From NCBI RefSeq assembly GCF_900142195.1, contig NZ_FRAB01000026.1, positions 28,380 through 92,379 of the forward strand: DNA of 64,000 nucleotides. The letters run 5' to 3'. The notes beneath the pieces are model-generated. The model did not search any database and was not told the origin of the DNA. It saw only the letters and a program-made list of their open reading frames with translations. Shown piece by piece: positions 9,266 to 17,716 of this stretch. A program made the translations under genes and the position numbers. Origin of the DNA: Paraburkholderia terricola. GTDB taxonomy: Bacteria > Pseudomonadota > Gammaproteobacteria > Burkholderiales > Burkholderiaceae. The stretch's first letter is position 1. The number at the start of each line of letters is the position of its first letter.

Positions 9266-9285
9266 ATCGACGGGCTTAAACGTCG

Positions 9286-10008
9286 TCAAACAATCCTGGC
9301 GAGCGCATCTTCGAGCGTCGGCCAGGAATGTTTGTCACCTTCGAAGGCAAGATTCACGATTGTGCGAATGCTCCATGGCCCTTCTGATGTGCAAGCGTAT
9401 TGTTGAGCCGCAGTCACCTGTTCCTCCATTGCCTGCTTTACTCCATCGGGAAAGGCATTCCTCGCGTCTTCGACCGCCGTCTGCAATACGTGCAATACGG
9501 CTTGGCCAAAGGTCACACATTCTTCGCGCCTCGGTATTTTTCCTTTTTGCATCACCGAGTCTTTCCAGTCGTTCTGATCGGGGGTGAGGAGAACGGGAGG
9601 TCGGGCGCAGAAGTTCCGGTAGTTCAGTAAGTAGGCTTCGTGGCGATTTCGTGGATTGATCCCCAACAGCTTCCAGGCGGCATCGAAACGCTCTTTCTTT
9701 ATTCCGTTCTGGTACGCCATCGCGCGCAGAAAAAATTCGTGAAAGTCTTCGAGACTGGCGGTGCAGGACGAGACCGAGTGTCGATAGTGTCCGTCCCGTA
9801 TCGCGCAAGCGGCAAGTTCGAAAAGAATCTCGAACTTCTGCTGGCGCAACGCCACGATTCGCTGATGGCCGCGCGAGCATTCCGACATATACCTTCCGTC
9901 GCCGTCGGGTCGAAGATCCAGCAAAACAGAAGAAAGAACGGAATTCCCTACGGAACCTCCGTCCGGGTTGCATTCTAGGCAGACAATGGGAACCGATATC
10001 TTTGTCAT
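9286..10008 (-). CDS. hypothetical protein with possible zinc-binding N-terminus
   Basis: A 240-residue soluble protein that I do not recognise. The N-terminus has C-x2-C (CLEC) followed about 30 residues later by CSRGH, which could make a small zinc ribbon. The rest is mostly helical, with no signal peptide or membrane segment. The middle (about residues 75-130) includes a DFHEFFLRAMAYQNG stretch. The ATG has only a weak GAG box. The gene reads toward the NDH-2-like gene, and a TGTTGTC-type site (10202-10220) lies in the divergent region to the regulator at 10284. It is probably a real gene, given a long frame with ordinary codon use. Confidence 0.6.
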   Translation of the reverse strand: MTKISVPIVCLECNPDGGSVGNSVLSSVLLDLRPDGDGRYMSECSRGHQRIVALRQQKFEILFELAACAIRDGHYRHSVSSCTASLEDFHEFFLRAMAYQNGIKKERFDAAWKLLGINPRNRHEAYLLNYRNFCARPPVLLTPDQNDWKDSVMQKGKIPRREECVTFGQAVLHVLQTAVEDARNAFPDGVKQAMEEQVTAAQQYACTSEGPWSIRTIVNLAFEGDKHSWPTLEDALARIV

Positions 10009-10201
10009 GGAAATGTCTCACAGTTGGAGGTTGTTTATCGCTTTTTTCCGCATCAACTCTTCTCGCCTCATCAACAGACCACACCCGGCGGTGCGGACCT
10101 GGTTCGAGACCAGGTCTCGCTGGCACTCTATGCCCAATCGACCGCTCCTGCAGAAGAGGTGGGGTGAACCGGTTTGTACGCCAATGACTCGATGGTCTTG
10201 A

Positions 10202-10220
10202 TGTTGTCCTGGCAGCAACA
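10202..10220. promoter_or_regulatory. TGTTGTC-type palindrome, copy 2 (imperfect)
   Basis: TGTTGTC-CTGGC-AGCAACA followed by CCGTGA. The right arm departs from a perfect match. It lies in the divergent region between the hypothetical gene ending at 9286 and the winged-helix regulator starting near 10284. The downstream CCGTGA flank is shared with copy 4. Confidence 0.4.
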
Positions 10221-10283
10221 CCGTGATATCCCGTTGGAGTCTTCCATGTTCGGGGTGACGCAACTACGATTGCTCGTGACGTA

Positions 10284-11879
10284 ATGTTTCGCCGTGGAGA
10301 GATCGAGGCAATCGGTCTATTCCAATACGCACCTGAATCCGGGAATTCGGAGTCTGCTGTGAAGATGAATGCTGAGGAAAATGTCTTGCGCTCCGGCGTG
10401 ATGGCAAATACCGACCGGCACGCGTGCCGCGAAGCGGTATCGTTTGGTCCGTTCACACTTTTTCCTGAAGAGAGACGCCTCGAACGATCAGGTTCATTCG
10501 TGCCACTAGGCAGCCGCGCACTGGATATTCTTATCGCGCTTATCCAGCACGCCGGACAGGTCGTGGACCGGCGCATGTTGATGTCGCGCGCGTGGAGGAA
10601 TATCGTCGTGGACGAAAGCAACCTGCGCGTCAACATTGCGGGACTGCGCAAAGCACTAGGTGACGGAGAGGGCGGTGTGCGCTACGTGAAAAACGTCCCG
10701 GGTATCGGCTACTGTTTCGTTGGACAGCTTACCCGTGAACGCGTGGTTGTCGAATCCAGTTTCCAATGTGCTAAACCGTCTGCTTTAGCACATTCTGGCT
10801 GCTTCGCAACGGGAGCGGCCTGCCCGCAAGGTCGCGACGAGGTCTTGCGGACTCTTGCGTCCGACTTGGGCAGACATCGGCTTATGTCTATCGTAGGACC
10901 CGGAGGCATCGGCAAGACAACAGTGGCCATTGCTCTCGCGAAGAGACTGTCCGGCGTGTTTCCTTCGGAGATTCACCTCGCCGACCTCGGCGAAGTTGCT
11001 GATGGCGACACGGTAGCGCTTACGCTGGCTCGTCTGCTCGGGTTGGGCGATTTTCACGACATGCCCGTCACGTGCATCACGAATTATCTTTCGGCCAGGC
11101 GCGCGCTGATCATCCTGGATAACTGCGAGCATGTCATCGACGAGGTGACGTCGCTTACAACGCAGATCCTCGCGGTCTCATCCGCGACCTATTTCGTTCT
11201 GACAAGCCGCGAGGCGCTACGTGTCAGATACGAATACGTCTGCCGCCTGTCTGCGCTCGACGTCCCTCCAGGACCGGAGGCGATTTCGATTGAACACGCG
11301 CATACTTATCCAGCCGTGCAGGTATTCATTCAACGCGCACTGGAAGCGGGCGCCAGGTTTCCGCAGACAAGCAAGAGCTATGCAGCCATTGCGAAGATTT
11401 GCCGCGAACTGGAAGGCGTCGCGCTTGCGATCGAGTTTGCCGCGGCGCGCGTCGCGACATTTGGACTGGCCGGCACCATGGCGCTGCTCGGAACCCGCTC
11501 ACGCCTTCAATGGCAGGGATGCCGCAACGCCCCTGCGAGGCATCGGAGTCTCGAGGCATCCATTGGATGGAGTTACGCGCTGCTGTCGGAGCAGGAGAGG
11601 TCCGCTTTCCGTCGCCTGTCGTCGTTTGAACAGCCCGCAACGCTCGAGGCCGTCCTTGCGGCGGTGGCAAACGGAACGGGCGATCTTTCGAATGCGATCG
11701 CCGTAATTGAAGGGTTGGTTGCAAAGCACATGCTGCAGGTCCAGCTTGGAGACGACGACTTGCCTCGCTATCGGCTCCCGGTTTCCGAAAGGATCTATGC
11801 ACGGGAACAACTCAAACAAACTACGCTCGATAAGCGGAGCGTCGTCCAACTGAACGGCCTGCAAGGGATTTTCATCTGA
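10284..11879 (+). CDS. OmpR-type winged-helix regulator fused to an NB-ARC-like ATPase (short form)
   Basis: A transcription regulator of up to 531 residues. After a poorly defined leader comes an OmpR/PhoB winged helix (about residues 55-150, ending RYVKNVPGIGYCFVG), then a STAND-type ATPase with a P-loop (GPGGIGKTT) and Walker B (IILDNCEHV). Relatives I know run to about 900 residues with a C-terminal repeat region; this one ends shortly after the ATPase arm, so it is either a short form or truncated. The start is uncertain: ATGs at 10284, 10365 and 10401 are in frame and none has a clean Shine-Dalgarno, but the wing domain begins well after all of them. Target and signal are unknown. Confidence 0.75.
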   Translation: MFRRGEIEAIGLFQYAPESGNSESAVKMNAEENVLRSGVMANTDRHACREAVSFGPFTLFPEERRLERSGSFVPLGSRALDILIALIQHAGQVVDRRMLMSRAWRNIVVDESNLRVNIAGLRKALGDGEGGVRYVKNVPGIGYCFVGQLTRERVVVESSFQCAKPSALAHSGCFATGAACPQGRDEVLRTLASDLGRHRLMSIVGPGGIGKTTVAIALAKRLSGVFPSEIHLADLGEVADGDTVALTLARLLGLGDFHDMPVTCITNYLSARRALIILDNCEHVIDEVTSLTTQILAVSSATYFVLTSREALRVRYEYVCRLSALDVPPGPEAISIEHAHTYPAVQVFIQRALEAGARFPQTSKSYAAIAKICRELEGVALAIEFAAARVATFGLAGTMALLGTRSRLQWQGCRNAPARHRSLEASIGWSYALLSEQERSAFRRLSSFEQPATLEAVLAAVANGTGDLSNAIAVIEGLVAKHMLQVQLGDDDLPRYRLPVSERIYAREQLKQTTLDKRSVVQLNGLQGIFI

Positions 11880-11944
11880 AATTCGGCTGCGCCGTGTCCC
11901 CAGTGACGCTTTGAGCTACAAACGCGGGCGTGTAGCGAGAAAGA

Positions 11945-12832
11945 TCATTTCATTAACTGCGCGAATTGCTTCTCCGCAAAATCGATAAATATCTTCGTGC
12001 GCGGTGGCATGTTCCTTCCGAATCCGTGCAGGACATGAAGAGGAACGGGTCTCAGCGCCAACTCCGGCAAGACGCGACACAAACGTCCTGCGTCGACATC
12101 TTCCTGAACCATTGCTTTCAGAACCTGTGCGATACCGAGTCCATTCAATGTCGCCAGTCTCATGGCCTCACCGCTGTCGGTATCGAATGCTCCTTCCGGC
12201 TGCACGCTGACACCGTCAGCAAACGTGACGGGCACCACGCGTCCGGCAAGTCTGTAACGAACATGGCGATGCGTACCGAGATCGGATATCGATTCCGGCA
12301 CGCCGTGGCGGTTCAGGTAGTCGGGGGAGGCCACGAGCGCCAGCGGCAAATGGCCCAATTTCCGCGCATGCAAAGCGCTGTCGATGACCTCTCCCGCTCT
12401 GATGACCAGATCGAAACCCTCGCGGATGACGTCGACATGATGGTCGCTCACGTTCACATCGAACAGCAGGCCTGGATGATGCGCCATCAAGTGCCGGGTG
12501 AGCGGGTCGAGCAGAATGCGCGCTAACGCGCCGGGCACACTGATACGCAGTTTGCCGACCGCGGCCAGCGGCGTAGTCAACGCGTTGCCTGCCTCCTCGA
12601 TGCCACGTATGAGCGGCGCGATGCGCTCGTAGTAGGTGCGCCCCTCTATTGTCAGGACGGTCGCCCTTGTCGAGCGCCGGAAAAGCCTGATGCCGAGACG
12701 CCTCTCCAATCTTCCAACGCTTCTCGACACAGCGGACGGCGTCGTGCCGAGCAAGCGCGCCGCTCCGGTGAACGAACCGGCCTCGACCGCTCGAACAAAG
12801 GCAGATAAGCCGTTCAGGTTCTCAACCGACAT
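11945..12832 (-). CDS. LysR-family transcriptional regulator
   Basis: A 295-residue LysR regulator: winged helix-turn-helix at residues about 5-65 (FVRAVEAGSFTGAARLLG...SRSVGRLERRLG), then the periplasmic-binding-like effector domain. The start at 12832 is backed by AAGGG 6 nt upstream and places the HTH at the usual distance; the longer in-frame extension is not needed. It is divergent from the SDR gene at 12943, the classic LysR arrangement, with a GCTAA-A-TTAGC palindrome in the 110-bp gap. It probably autoregulates and controls the SDR gene. The inducer is unknown. Confidence 0.88.
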   Translation of the reverse strand: MSVENLNGLSAFVRAVEAGSFTGAARLLGTTPSAVSRSVGRLERRLGIRLFRRSTRATVLTIEGRTYYERIAPLIRGIEEAGNALTTPLAAVGKLRISVPGALARILLDPLTRHLMAHHPGLLFDVNVSDHHVDVIREGFDLVIRAGEVIDSALHARKLGHLPLALVASPDYLNRHGVPESISDLGTHRHVRYRLAGRVVPVTFADGVSVQPEGAFDTDSGEAMRLATLNGLGIAQVLKAMVQEDVDAGRLCRVLPELALRPVPLHVLHGFGRNMPPRTKIFIDFAEKQFAQLMK

Positions 12833-12893
12833 TAGTGACCCTTCGGCAAAACTGATAGCTCCGCTGGAGAACTGGGCTGTCGTCTCACCTATA

Positions 12894-12904
12894 GCTAAAT
12901 TAGC
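12894..12904. promoter_or_regulatory. GCTAA-A-TTAGC palindrome in LysR/SDR divergent region
   Basis: A perfect 5-1-5 inverted repeat sitting 38 bp before the SDR start and 61 bp before the LysR start. It is in the expected position for a LysR binding site, though the T-N11-A signature is only loosely met. Confidence 0.4.
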
Positions 12905-12942
12905 GTTCAACGCGACGTTCGCGTGGAACAACGGAGATTCAA

Positions 12943-13692
12943 ATGAACAGACTCACAAATAAAGTCGCCGTCATCACCGGCGGCAATAGCGGCATTGGCT
13001 TTGCGATGGCAAGGGTGTTTGTGGCCGAGGGTGCACATGTGCTGATCGTCGGACGGCGTCTGGCCGCGGTGAATGCCGCAGTGTCCGAACTTGGGGATCG
13101 GGCAACGGGCCTGACCGGCGACCTCGCCGATCCCGCAACGCATGACCGCGTCGCGTCATTGGTTGAAGAACGGTTCGGCGGCCTGGACATTTATGTCGCC
13201 AACGCTGGCGTAAACACGATCGCCCGCTCGGATCAGGTGAGTCTCGAAGCGTACGATGCACAATTCGCTACCAACACGCGGTCGGTTTTCTTCGGCGTTC
13301 AGAAAGTCGCGCCTCAACTTCGCAACGGAGGCGCCATTCTGTTGACGAGTTCGATCGCGAGTTCGAAAGTATTCGAAGGCCACGCGGCGTATGCGGGCAG
13401 TAAAGCGGCAATCGAAGCTTTCGCCCGCAGTTGGGCGCTCGAATTCAAAGAGCGCCGCATCAGGGTCAACGTGATCAGCCCAGGCCCCGTGGACACACCC
13501 ATTCTTTCGAAACTGGGTATCGCCGTTGCCGATCGCCCGGCATTCGAGACCGCCGTTGCGGAGAAGATTCCGCTGGGCCGGCTGGGCCGCGCGGAAGAGC
13601 TGGCCCATGCCGCGCTCTTTCTTGTTAGTGACGAAAGCAGCTTCGTTACCGGTGTCAATCTGCACGTCGATGGCGGAATGTCGTTGGCGTGA
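12943..13692 (+). CDS. short-chain dehydrogenase/reductase (SDR)
   Basis: A 249-residue classical SDR. NAD(P)-binding TGGNSGIG is at residues 12-19, NAG near 87, catalytic Ser in LLTSSIAS, and YAGSK (Tyr/Lys pair) near 150. It is an oxidoreductase for a small alcohol or ketone; the substrate is unknown. GGAG lies 6 nt before the ATG. It is divergent from the LysR gene that probably controls it. The C-terminus ends in the usual NLHVDGGMSLA. A hairpin at 13738-13756 separates it from the convergent PEBP gene. Confidence 0.9.
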   Translation: MNRLTNKVAVITGGNSGIGFAMARVFVAEGAHVLIVGRRLAAVNAAVSELGDRATGLTGDLADPATHDRVASLVEERFGGLDIYVANAGVNTIARSDQVSLEAYDAQFATNTRSVFFGVQKVAPQLRNGGAILLTSSIASSKVFEGHAAYAGSKAAIEAFARSWALEFKERRIRVNVISPGPVDTPILSKLGIAVADRPAFETAVAEKIPLGRLGRAEELAHAALFLVSDESSFVTGVNLHVDGGMSLA

Positions 13693-13737
13693 TTCGTGAC
13701 CGTTTAACGGGACAACGCGAATACGTGAATCGTTCTA

Positions 13738-13756
13738 CCGGCAGCCGATCTGCCGG
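13738..13756. terminator. hairpin between convergent SDR and PEBP genes
   Basis: CCGGCAG-CCGAT-CTGCCGG, a 7-bp GC-rich stem between two converging genes. No T-run follows on either strand, so it is at best a weak or factor-assisted bidirectional terminator. Confidence 0.35.
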
Positions 13757-13789
13757 GAACGGTTGCCGATATCCCAGTTCTGGCGCCCG

Positions 13790-14374
13790 TCAATCGTTAG
13801 TCAATGGGCGACGATATCTGGCGACATACTTCGCCTGAGCAATGACTTTCCCATGCATCTGATAGGCGACGACTGCGGGGCTCGCGGCAGGAGCCACGTC
13901 GATTTGCGCCACGTCGAGCGCGGAGGCCGTCACCACATATCGATGCGACTCCCCCTGGGGAGGACAGGGGCCACCGTATCTGGATTCGCCAAAGTCCGTC
14001 AACGTCTCAACCGCGCCTGCCGGCAAGAGCTTTGGATTGCCGGAAGCTCCTCTTTCGAGCGACGATTCAGAAGGTGGAATATTCGCGATTTCCCAGTGCG
14101 TCCAGCCGAGCCCTCCGGTCGGCGCATCCGGGTCGAAAATCGTCACGACAATGCTCTTCGTGCCGCGCGGAACGTGAGTCCATGAAATGCGCGGCGAGAT
14201 GTTGTTACCGTGACAGCCAAAGCCTCCGTACACCTGCTCGTTCGAAAAGCGCCCGTTACGCAGATCGTCGACTTTGATCGTGAACGGCTCCGCGCTGGCT
14301 ATCGCCGGAATGAGCGCCAGCGCCAGCGCCATTGACGCGCATAACATCGCGGGCAAACAGGTCCTCAATCTCAT
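13790..14374 (-). CDS. periplasmic PEBP/YbhB-family protein
   Basis: A 194-residue phosphatidylethanolamine-binding-protein family member (YbhB/YbcL group). A Sec signal covers residues 1-27 (ending ASA-E). The ligand pocket motifs are visible: DPDAPTGG, the THW segment, and GGPCPP-x-GESHRY. Bacterial members are periplasmic with no settled function. The start at 14374 has AAAGGAG 7 nt upstream; the longer frame starting at 14524 has no support. It is one of three PEBP-related sequences in the window (see 28411-28596 and 48665-49288). Confidence 0.88.
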   Translation of the reverse strand: MRLRTCLPAMLCASMALALALIPAIASAEPFTIKVDDLRNGRFSNEQVYGGFGCHGNNISPRISWTHVPRGTKSIVVTIFDPDAPTGGLGWTHWEIANIPPSESSLERGASGNPKLLPAGAVETLTDFGESRYGGPCPPQGESHRYVVTASALDVAQIDVAPAASPAVVAYQMHGKVIAQAKYVARYRRPLTND

Positions 14375-14613
14375 GATGTGCTCCTTTGAAGGATGAAAGA
14401 TGCGCACAACCGGTATCAACGGCAGCGTTCGGCGATTCGTCCGGGAAGGCGGATTCGGGAACGATGGTGCGACTGCTACAGTCGCGCGCACTGCGAAGCT
14501 CGATGACCTGGAGAGTCGGTCCACCGAACTCGCGTGTCAGGCGGGCGGTCAGGATGAGGTCTTCGCACGTACCGATCTCATCGAATGCCGGTGGCGCGGG
14601 CAAGTGATCGTTT

Positions 14614-14654
14614 GCAAAAAACCGCCGCGAGTCTTGCGCCCTCCCGGCGGTTTT
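14614..14654 (-). terminator. rho-independent terminator of the MBL hydrolase gene
   Basis: On the minus strand a 10-bp stem (AAAACCGCCG/CGGCGGTTTT, 14618-14627 with 14645-14654) runs into a T6 tract, about 50 nt after the stop codon of the metallo-hydrolase gene at 14707. Confidence 0.75.
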
Positions 14655-14706
14655 CTGGCAATCGTCAGTGCGATCTATACGACGATGGCTGATAGCCGAG
14701 CATCAA

Positions 14707-15639
14707 TCAATAGTCCCACAGCACCGGCACGAAACGGAAGCCTCCACCGTTCTTTGCAATGTGACCGATGGAGGGGAACGCGACATGCGCCGCGGCCAGC
14801 AGGGCGCCGGTTTCAGCGGCTTCGTTGAGCAGCGCGATACGCACGTCCGCAGCGACTTCAGGCTCGTGCTCGAAACCATTTTGCCATTCGGGATGGTCGA
14901 AGTTGACTTCGAAAATCGCGTCGCCCACGAACGTCAGTTTTTCGCCGTTCGATGCGACGTCCACGACGCAGTGCCCCGGCGTGTGCCCACCCGTCACGCG
15001 AGCCGACACGCCCTGGGCAACTTCCACGGTCTGATCGAACTGCACGATGTTTTCGCTGTAGAGTTTCACGAACGTTTCAGCAGCCTTGCGGAGCGCGGGA
15101 GGAACCGTTTCCGGCATCACCGTCTTGCTGAAGTCCGGATTTTTCCAGAACGCTACTTCCCTGGCCGACACGTGAATGCGCACGTCCGGGCTCAGCTTGG
15201 CCTTGACGCCATCGACGTTCAGCCCGCCGACGTGGTCCATGTGCATATGCGTAACCACGATATCGGTGATCGCAGCCAGGTCGATGCCCGCCGATTCCAG
15301 GCGCATCACCGACTGACCGGCGCGCGTGAAGTATTCAAAACCGTCGCCCACGCCCGAGTCGATCAGGATCAGGCGTTCGCCGCTCCGCACGAGCGCGATA
15401 TTCAACGCCCAATCGAACATGTCACGTTGCAGGAAACGACCATCGAACCATTCGTTGCGGTCCGCTTCGCTCACGTTCGTGGACATGGTGGAGGTCGGCA
15501 GGGGTAGAACGCCATCGCTGATCAGCACGACGTCGACGTCGCCCACGCGCACGGCGTAGCGTGAAGGCACGAGTTCGCCTGAACCTTCTTTGCCAAGGTT
15601 GGCGATAACCGGCTGCACATTGCGGGTTGTTTGGCTCAT
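14707..15639 (-). CDS. metallo-beta-lactamase-fold hydrolase
   Basis: A 310-residue MBL-fold enzyme. The two-metal signature THMHMDHVGG lies near residues 130-139, with further metal ligands in GGHTPGH (His) and FVGDAIF (Asp). The size and lactonase-like spacing fit the group containing acyl-homoserine-lactone lactonases and methyl-parathion-hydrolase-like enzymes, but the sequence alone does not settle the substrate. No signal peptide is seen. AGGA lies 9 nt upstream of the start, a TGTTGTC-type site is about 160 bp upstream (15800-15818), and a clear terminator follows. Confidence 0.87.
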   Translation of the reverse strand: MSQTTRNVQPVIANLGKEGSGELVPSRYAVRVGDVDVVLISDGVLPLPTSTMSTNVSEADRNEWFDGRFLQRDMFDWALNIALVRSGERLILIDSGVGDGFEYFTRAGQSVMRLESAGIDLAAITDIVVTHMHMDHVGGLNVDGVKAKLSPDVRIHVSAREVAFWKNPDFSKTVMPETVPPALRKAAETFVKLYSENIVQFDQTVEVAQGVSARVTGGHTPGHCVVDVASNGEKLTFVGDAIFEVNFDHPEWQNGFEHEPEVAADVRIALLNEAAETGALLAAAHVAFPSIGHIAKNGGGFRFVPVLWDY

Positions 15640-15799
15640 TTTCGATAGTCCTGTTGATTAGGTGGGGGTAAGCCGCACTGCGTGGTGCGGTTCACGAGCA
15701 CGAATTTCGCGCGCTTGGTTTGGCTCGCGGTTCGACCGAGCGTGTGACCGATTGTAGTCAGCGGGGCGAACGGCAGTAGCATCGCGAATGCGTACACCA

Positions 15800-15818
15800 T
15801 GTTGTCCGAAGGGCAACA
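15800..15818. promoter_or_regulatory. TGTTGTC-type palindrome, copy 3 (one mismatch)
   Basis: TGTTGTC-CGAAG-GGCAACA followed by ATCGACG, the same downstream flank as copy 1. It lies about 160 bp upstream of the MBL hydrolase start. Confidence 0.45.
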
Positions 15819-16078
15819 ATCGACGACGGACAGGCGATGAGAGGCAAGGCGAGTGACAGGCTTATTGATCCGCCGGCGCGATTCTCACAGGCGTAGTGGC
15901 GATGGCACCCGCGCACCTGAGGGCCACTTCGAACGCGCGTGGTGATTATCTGAACCAGTGTCGATCGGTTGGCGGCGACCAGAAGCGTTCCGTCAACTCG
16001 AAATGTGGCAGTGTTGAGAGCGGTCCTTGAAACCAGTCTTTCAGCCCGGCACGTAGCTTCGTGAGTGCCTGGTTTCAC

Positions 16079-16109
16079 CGTCGCCGCTCGCGTTGGCGAC
16101 GTTTTTTTT
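16079..16109 (+). terminator. orphan rho-independent terminator
   Basis: A CGTCGCC/GGCGACG stem with a 9-nt loop, followed directly by eight T residues. It is a textbook terminator on the plus strand, yet both neighbouring genes are on the minus strand. It may end a small RNA transcribed from somewhere in 15820-16079. Confidence 0.65.
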
Positions 16110-16275
16110 ATGCCGCATGACGACGTAACGTCTGCAAAAAAATCATGTGGAGACCCATCGAAGGGCTGTCGACTCGGACCATCCCATCTTCCATCAGCCT
16201 GCACAGCATGTCGTTGACCTGTGCGGTCGACGATTCAAAACGGGCAGCCGCGCCGGCCGCATTCTACGGTTCGAG

Positions 16276-16313
16276 CGGCAAGATGCGGCGGCGTAGTCCA
16301 CCGCATCTTGCCG
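16276..16313 (-). terminator. strong stem-loop after the lectin gene
   Basis: A perfect 13-bp stem (CGGCAAGATGCGG and its complement, 12-nt loop) starts 15 nt past the lectin stop codon. No T-run follows, so it may protect the 3' end or terminate weakly. Confidence 0.45.
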
Positions 16314-16327
16314 GAATGCCGGACCGG

Positions 16328-17053
16328 TCAGCCCAACGGCCAGTTCAACACAACAAGGCTGTCGTTGTAGTCATTATCCGTACCGTCTTCCGATCCGACC
16401 AAGCCGAAGTAGGTTTTCTTGAATATGTCGACCTGCCTCGAGCCGACTTTCGATGTTTTGCCGTTCGCTGATACGACGACCCGTACTTTGCCCTTACCGG
16501 AGTTCAGAACTTGCGTCTGCAGATTTTTGTCTTGCGTGCCGTTTCCCTGGAATGTCGCTGCGGGGTTCTGATTGTCGTCGATGTAGACGTTTATCGTCTG
16601 TTCGGCAGCCGAATTGACGAGCGAGGTCACGCCGAATGCGATATTCGGCGGCAGGCTAAACACACCGTCCCGCTCGCCGCCAGAAGCCGGCTCCGGTTGC
16701 ACTTGCGACGTGGCCTTCGCAAAGTAGGTGACCACGCAGCCGATGCCGAGGTTAGACGCTCCCGCCGGAAGCACGCCGGGAGCGCCCGCCCATGTCACCG
16801 TGCACGCTTCGATCTGTCCCGTGGAATCGGTCTTCACCTTGTTCATCCAACTGCCGACGTCGAAGCTGTAGGGCGAGACGGAGATATGGATAAAGACGTC
16901 GTACTGTGGCAGCGTCTCTGCCAGTTGCGCGGTCATGAATTGCCGCATCCTGTCCACCACGGCCTGTGCGCCGCTGGACTGCACCGCGGTGGCATCCGTG
17001 GCAGCGCGCTGCAGCAAAGCATAAAGATCGTCATGCGTAAATGGCTGTTGCAT
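16328..17053 (-). CDS. two-domain lectin with C-terminal LecB/PA-IIL fold
   Basis: A 241-residue protein. Residues about 129-241 are a LecB (PA-IIL)/BC2L-type calcium-dependent lectin domain. All calcium ligands known from LecB appear in place: Asn147, Glu222, Asp226, Asp228, Asn230, Asp231 and the C-terminal Gly241 (SEDGTDNDYND...NWPLG). The specificity loop is Ser148-Ala149-Ala150, the combination found in the Chromobacterium lectin CV-IIL, which prefers fucose. Residues 1-125 form a separate domain that I do not recognise, as in the multi-domain Burkholderia BC2L lectins. There is no signal peptide. AGAGG precedes the start. Probably binds fucosylated or mannosylated glycans of a host or of its own surface. 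Confidence 0.93.
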   Translation of the reverse strand: MQQPFTHDDLYALLQRAATDATAVQSSGAQAVVDRMRQFMTAQLAETLPQYDVFIHISVSPYSFDVGSWMNKVKTDSTGQIEACTVTWAGAPGVLPAGASNLGIGCVVTYFAKATSQVQPEPASGGERDGVFSLPPNIAFGVTSLVNSAAEQTINVYIDDNQNPAATFQGNGTQDKNLQTQVLNSGKGKVRVVVSANGKTSKVGSRQVDIFKKTYFGLVGSEDGTDNDYNDSLVVLNWPLG

Positions 17054-17716
17054 CTCGGTCCTCTCAGTTGGGCGTGCCTTGCTGGACAGTGACGGCGGAT
17101 CGCGTCATCGCGCAGCCGGCGATTGGGGCGTGGCATGGTGCGCGCTGTAATCACCGTGACCCGCAGCAGTGACGAAACTCATGTCGCATCTATCCCACGC
17201 GAGAAGCTTACGTTTGGCACTATCGCAAGCGAACTGTCCGCTCTGGGAGCTATACAAAAACGGACAGCGGCGCTAACATCGGGCGGCCGCCGGTGGACAG
17301 CGGTCAGCTTCGTCAAGCCGCTCCATGGGGCGATGCCTGCGCTCGGCGGCCGAGGCAATCCGCTGTGCGAAAACAGCGGATTGCCTGGAACGTTGTACGG
17401 ATGAATTGACTGCCTGGTGTCCGTCATCGGGGTAGTGACGCGGCTACCCCGAACAGGTCCGCGACTGTTCGTTCTTCGACGGTGGCCTTCTGTGCGACCG
17501 TACACGTCTGTGAACGACAAAGGCATGTTCGGGCGGGCGTCTGTCGGCAGGATCGCTACTTCAAGCCTCGAGGCGCTGCCTTCGAATATCGTACTTCCGG
17601 CTTCGGCCTTTCAGCGGATTCACGTGACCGTCCGTTTACCTGACGAGAAGCGACGGCGGGTGCCGGCCCGAAACGGGCGATCGAGACCTTGAGACTCGCG
17701 CTTCGTCCATGCAAGC
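17054..17716. other. intergenic region between lectin and LacI genes
   Basis: About 660 bases with no recognisable gene. The frames that stay open lack Shine-Dalgarno sites and homology that I can see. The only structure is the perfect hairpin listed at 17354-17385. Confidence 0.45.
17354..17385. repeat. perfect 13-bp inverted repeat
   Basis: GGCAATCCGCTGT and its exact complement separated by GCGAAA, a GNRA-like hexaloop. No T-run follows. It could be an extragenic palindrome or a transcript-end structure for an unseen RNA. Confidence 0.5.

Larger units (their letters stand above)
15640..16327. other. long intergenic region with palindrome and orphan plus-strand terminator
   Basis: About 690 bases between two minus-strand genes with no convincing protein gene. 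It holds a short CCGCAC/GTGCGG stem near 15673-15690, the TGTTGTC-type site at 15800, a strong plus-strand terminator at 16079-16109 that no plus-strand gene precedes, and the stem-loop after the lectin gene. A small RNA on the plus strand is possible. Confidence 0.45.

Noticed and set aside
9335..10651. 438-codon minus-strand open frame
   Set aside because: It overlaps the hypothetical gene and the winged-helix regulator in another frame, with Arg/Ser-rich shadow composition and no domain.
14668..15507. 279-codon plus-strand frame
   Set aside because: Antisense shadow of the metallo-hydrolase gene, His/Arg-rich, no motif.
17123..17692. Two short plus-strand frames before the LacI gene
   Set aside because: No ribosome sites or similarity; the region looks non-coding.
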